Of a DNA stretch of 28,692 nucleotides, positions 25,490 through 28,692 are shown in pieces. Positions within the stretch are counted from its first letter, which is position 1. Each line of letters opens with the position of its first letter. The stretch is from JAJYQH01 sp036261615 (GTDB lineage: Bacteria > Actinomycetota > Actinomycetes > Propionibacteriales > Propionibacteriaceae). The notes beneath the pieces were generated by a model. The model was given only the letters and a program-made list of their open reading frames with translations. It made no database searches and was not told the DNA's origin. The position numbers were made by a program, and so were the translations under genes. The stretch is taken from contig DATAKK010000010.1 in the NCBI GenBank assembly GCA_036261615.1, forward strand, positions 1-28,692, read 5' to 3'.

Positions 25490-25837
25490 ATGAGCACGTC
25501 CCCTCTCCCGCGGCAGGACTTCGAGGCCGCCCTGGCCACCCGCAAGGAGCTCGGGCCCACCTACGAGAACGAGCTCGTCGACTCGTTCGTCGACAAGGTC
25601 GAGGCCGCCCTCGTCGCCCGCGGCCAGCAGCCCCAGCTCCCCGCAGTGCCGCAGGCCGGCGGCGTCCCGGCGGGCGGCCGGATCGCGGCCGCCATCGTCA
25701 GCGTCGTTATGGCGATCCCGCTCACCGCGATCACCCTGGGGGAGCACTCCCTGCTCGCCATGATCATCGTCTGGGTGGGCCTCATCAGCATCAATGCCGC
25801 CCTCGCCGGCGGCGGCCGCTCCGGTTCGGGCCACTGA
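25490..25837 (+). CDS. Small two-span membrane protein of unknown function
   Basis: A 115-residue protein. Residues 1-45 are soluble and charged (DFEAALATRKELGPTYENEL, then VDKVEAALVARG), probably helical. A Pro/Gly linker is followed by two hydrophobic helices (about 65-83 and 86-104) and a Gly/Ser tail. Proteins with this FEAALATRKELG-type head and a two-helix tail are common in Actinobacteria as hypothetical membrane proteins; no function is known to me. The reading frame is open far upstream, opposite the PEPCK gene, but the ATG at 25490 is the first start that keeps the protein outside that gene. Confidence 0.75.
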   Translation: MSTSPLPRQDFEAALATRKELGPTYENELVDSFVDKVEAALVARGQQPQLPAVPQAGGVPAGGRIAAAIVSVVMAIPLTAITLGEHSLLAMIIVWVGLISINAALAGGGRSGSGH

Positions 25838-25866
25838 CCGGACGCCGGCACCGCCGGGCCGGTGTT

Positions 25867-25872
25867 TATGGT
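25867..25872 (+). promoter_or_regulatory. Possible -10 box of the CE7 deacetylase gene
   Basis: TATGGT, about 40 nt before the ATG at 25913. The leader carries an AAGGAC ribosome binding site (25903-25908), so this gene has an ordinary leader rather than a leaderless start. Confidence 0.35.
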
Positions 25873-25912
25873 GGGATCGAACTAATCATCCGACCGCCAG
25901 TTAAGGACGTCC

Positions 25913-26914
25913 ATGGCCCGCTTCGATTTCGCCCCTGACGAGTTGCGCCGGTACCGACCGGAGGTGACCGAGCCCGAGGATTTCGACGCCTTCTGGGCGC
26001 GCACGCTGGAGGAGTCGCGGCAGCTGGCCCGGCCCGCGACCCTGACCCGGGTCGACTCGCCGTTGACGCTCGTCGAGGTGCACGACCTCGAGTTCTCCGG
26101 GTTCGGGGGTGACCGGGTGCGGGGCTGGGTGATCGTCCCGGCCGGTGCCACCGAACCGCTGCCGGCCGTTGTGCAGTTCGTCGGGTACGGCGGTGGCCGG
26201 GGGTTTCCGCAGGAGAACCTCACCTGGGCGAGCGCCGGGTACGTGCACGTGGTGATGGACACCCGTGGTCAGGGCAGCGCGTGGGGCACCGGGGGCGACA
26301 CCCCCGACCCGCACGGGTCCGACCCGGCCTACCCGGGGTTCATGACCAAGGGCATCACCAGCCCCGACGACTACTACTACCGGCGGGTGTTCACCGATGC
26401 GGCGCTGCTCATCGACGCGGTCCGTGAGCTGCCCTCGGTCGACGCGGCCCGGGTGAGCGTGACCGGTGGCAGCCAGGGCGGCGGGATCGCGATCGCCGCC
26501 GCCGGGCTGGTGCCGGGGCTGGTCGCGGCGATGCCCGAGGTGCCGTTCCTGTGCCACTTCGAGCGCGCGGTCGGTCTCACCGACAACTTCCCCTACGCCG
26601 AGATCGTCAAGTACCTGGCGGTGCACCGCACCAGCGTCGAGCAGACCTTCGCCACCCTCGCCTACTTCGACGGGGTCAACTTCGCCAAGCGGGCGAGCGC
26701 CCCGGCCATCTTCTCGGTCGGACTGATCGACCCGGTCTGCCCGCCGTCGACGGTGTACGCGGCCCGCAACCACTGGGCCCGCGGCGAGCAGGACGCCGAC
26801 ATCGTCGAGTACGCCTTCAACGAGCACGAGGGCGGTCTGGCCTACCAGTGGGAACACCAAGCCACCTGGCTGGCGGCCCGGCTCCAGGGGCACGGGTCGT
26901 CGCAGCCCGGCTGA
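25913..26914 (+). CDS. CE7 family acetylxylan esterase / cephalosporin-C deacetylase
   Basis: A 333-residue alpha/beta hydrolase that removes acetyl groups from oligosaccharides and cephalosporin C, probably in the cytosol because there is no signal peptide. All CE7 hallmarks are present: Arg-Gly-Gln (118-120) in VVMDTRGQGS, the nucleophile elbow GGSQGG with Ser187, Asp273 in GLIDPVCPPSTVY, and His305 in the HEGG motif. The length and the N-terminal DFDAFWARTLEES fit the family. AAGGAC 4 nt before the ATG fixes the start. It is a stand-alone unit ended by the strong palindrome at 26951. Sugar deacetylation would complement the aminosugar locus, but no direct link is visible. Confidence 0.92.
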   Translation: MARFDFAPDELRRYRPEVTEPEDFDAFWARTLEESRQLARPATLTRVDSPLTLVEVHDLEFSGFGGDRVRGWVIVPAGATEPLPAVVQFVGYGGGRGFPQENLTWASAGYVHVVMDTRGQGSAWGTGGDTPDPHGSDPAYPGFMTKGITSPDDYYYRRVFTDAALLIDAVRELPSVDAARVSVTGGSQGGGIAIAAAGLVPGLVAAMPEVPFLCHFERAVGLTDNFPYAEIVKYLAVHRTSVEQTFATLAYFDGVNFAKRASAPAIFSVGLIDPVCPPSTVYAARNHWARGEQDADIVEYAFNEHEGGLAYQWEHQATWLAARLQGHGSSQPG

Positions 26915-26950
26915 GCTGCTCGGCGTCCCACTCACGCCGGCGAAAGAAAC

Positions 26951-26980
26951 GAATGGCGCGCCCCAAGGGGCGCGCCATTC
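26951..26980. terminator. Bidirectional terminator between the CE7 gene and hppA
   Basis: GAATGGCGCGCCCC (26951-26964) and GGGGCGCGCCATTC (26967-26980) form a perfect 14-bp stem with a 2-nt loop. It sits between two convergent genes. A-rich bases (AAAGAAAC) precede it and CTCGTT follows, so it can serve both strands. Confidence 0.85.
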
Positions 26981-26990
26981 CTCGTTACCG

Positions 26991-27039
26991 GGTCGGTTCC
27001 GGCGGCGTACGTTCGCGACGTTGCCGCAGGAACCGGACC
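26991..27039. repeat. Second, imperfect hairpin before the hppA stop
   Basis: GGTCGGTTCC (26991-27000) pairs with GGAACCGGACC (27029-27039) with one bulged base. Inner GGCGGC/GCCGC arms surround GTACGTTCGCGAC. It probably assists termination of the hppA or CE7 transcripts. Confidence 0.5.
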
Positions 27040-27090
27040 GCGCGCCCGGCCGCGCCGGCGGCGCCGGCCGGGGGGACCGCCCCGCCTCCG

Positions 27091-28692
<1,602 letters not shown>

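Overview
The window is a gene-dense, roughly 70% GC chromosomal segment from an actinobacterium. The gene content points towards Propionibacteriaceae or close relatives, but that is an inference. Pointers are the actinobacterial gene for a tRNA-adenosine-deaminase-associated protein next to tadA, NgcEFG-type aminosugar uptake genes, a very long protein that I read as pyrophosphate (PPi) type PEP carboxykinase, a K+-independent H+-pyrophosphatase, and many genes with a -10 box 5-7 bases before the start codon (leaderless mRNAs). I see no transposase, integrase, phage gene or CRISPR array.

Layout, left to right. Bases 1-2419 (minus): an S9 peptidase cut by the window edge and a rhomboid protease. 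2496-3416 (plus): menB, followed by a repeat-rich gap and a convergent GNAT acetyltransferase. 4339-6118 (plus): a YbaK-domain protein, a small tandem repeat and a lipoprotein. 6124-8344: upp (minus), then the acidic TadA-associated protein, tadA, tRNA-Ser(CGA) and a strong terminator (plus). 8499-13144: a CPA1 antiporter overlapping tail to tail with a LytR_C protein, a small conserved protein, a HerA-like ATPase and an RNA 2',3'-cyclic phosphodiesterase. 13314-19340: an aminosugar locus with a DUF1349 protein, the transporter genes ngcG, ngcF and ngcE (minus), and a divergent SIS-domain protein plus BadF/BadG-family sugar kinase (plus). 19355-25345 (minus): a UvrA-like ABC ATPase and the 1115-residue PPi-PEPCK candidate. 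25490-26914 (plus): a small membrane protein and a CE7 deacetylase. 27091-end (minus): hppA, cut by the right edge.

How the genes work together. The NgcEFG-like transporter would import free GlcNAc or chitobiose-type sugars using an ATPase encoded elsewhere. The divergent kinase would phosphorylate the sugar and the SIS protein would act on the sugar phosphate. TadA and its partner form a tRNA-editing pair beside a tRNA gene. The PPi-PEPCK candidate and the H+-pyrophosphatase lie within 2 kb of each other and share pyrophosphate as a substrate.

Nothing in the window is an obvious new multi-gene system. The least explained signals are non-coding. They are an over-represented GGACGCC/GGCGTCC heptamer, a pair of related intergenic palindromic elements (about 13.2 and 21.9 kb), a cluster of GTACGCC repeats after menB, and the recurrent leaderless promoter pattern.
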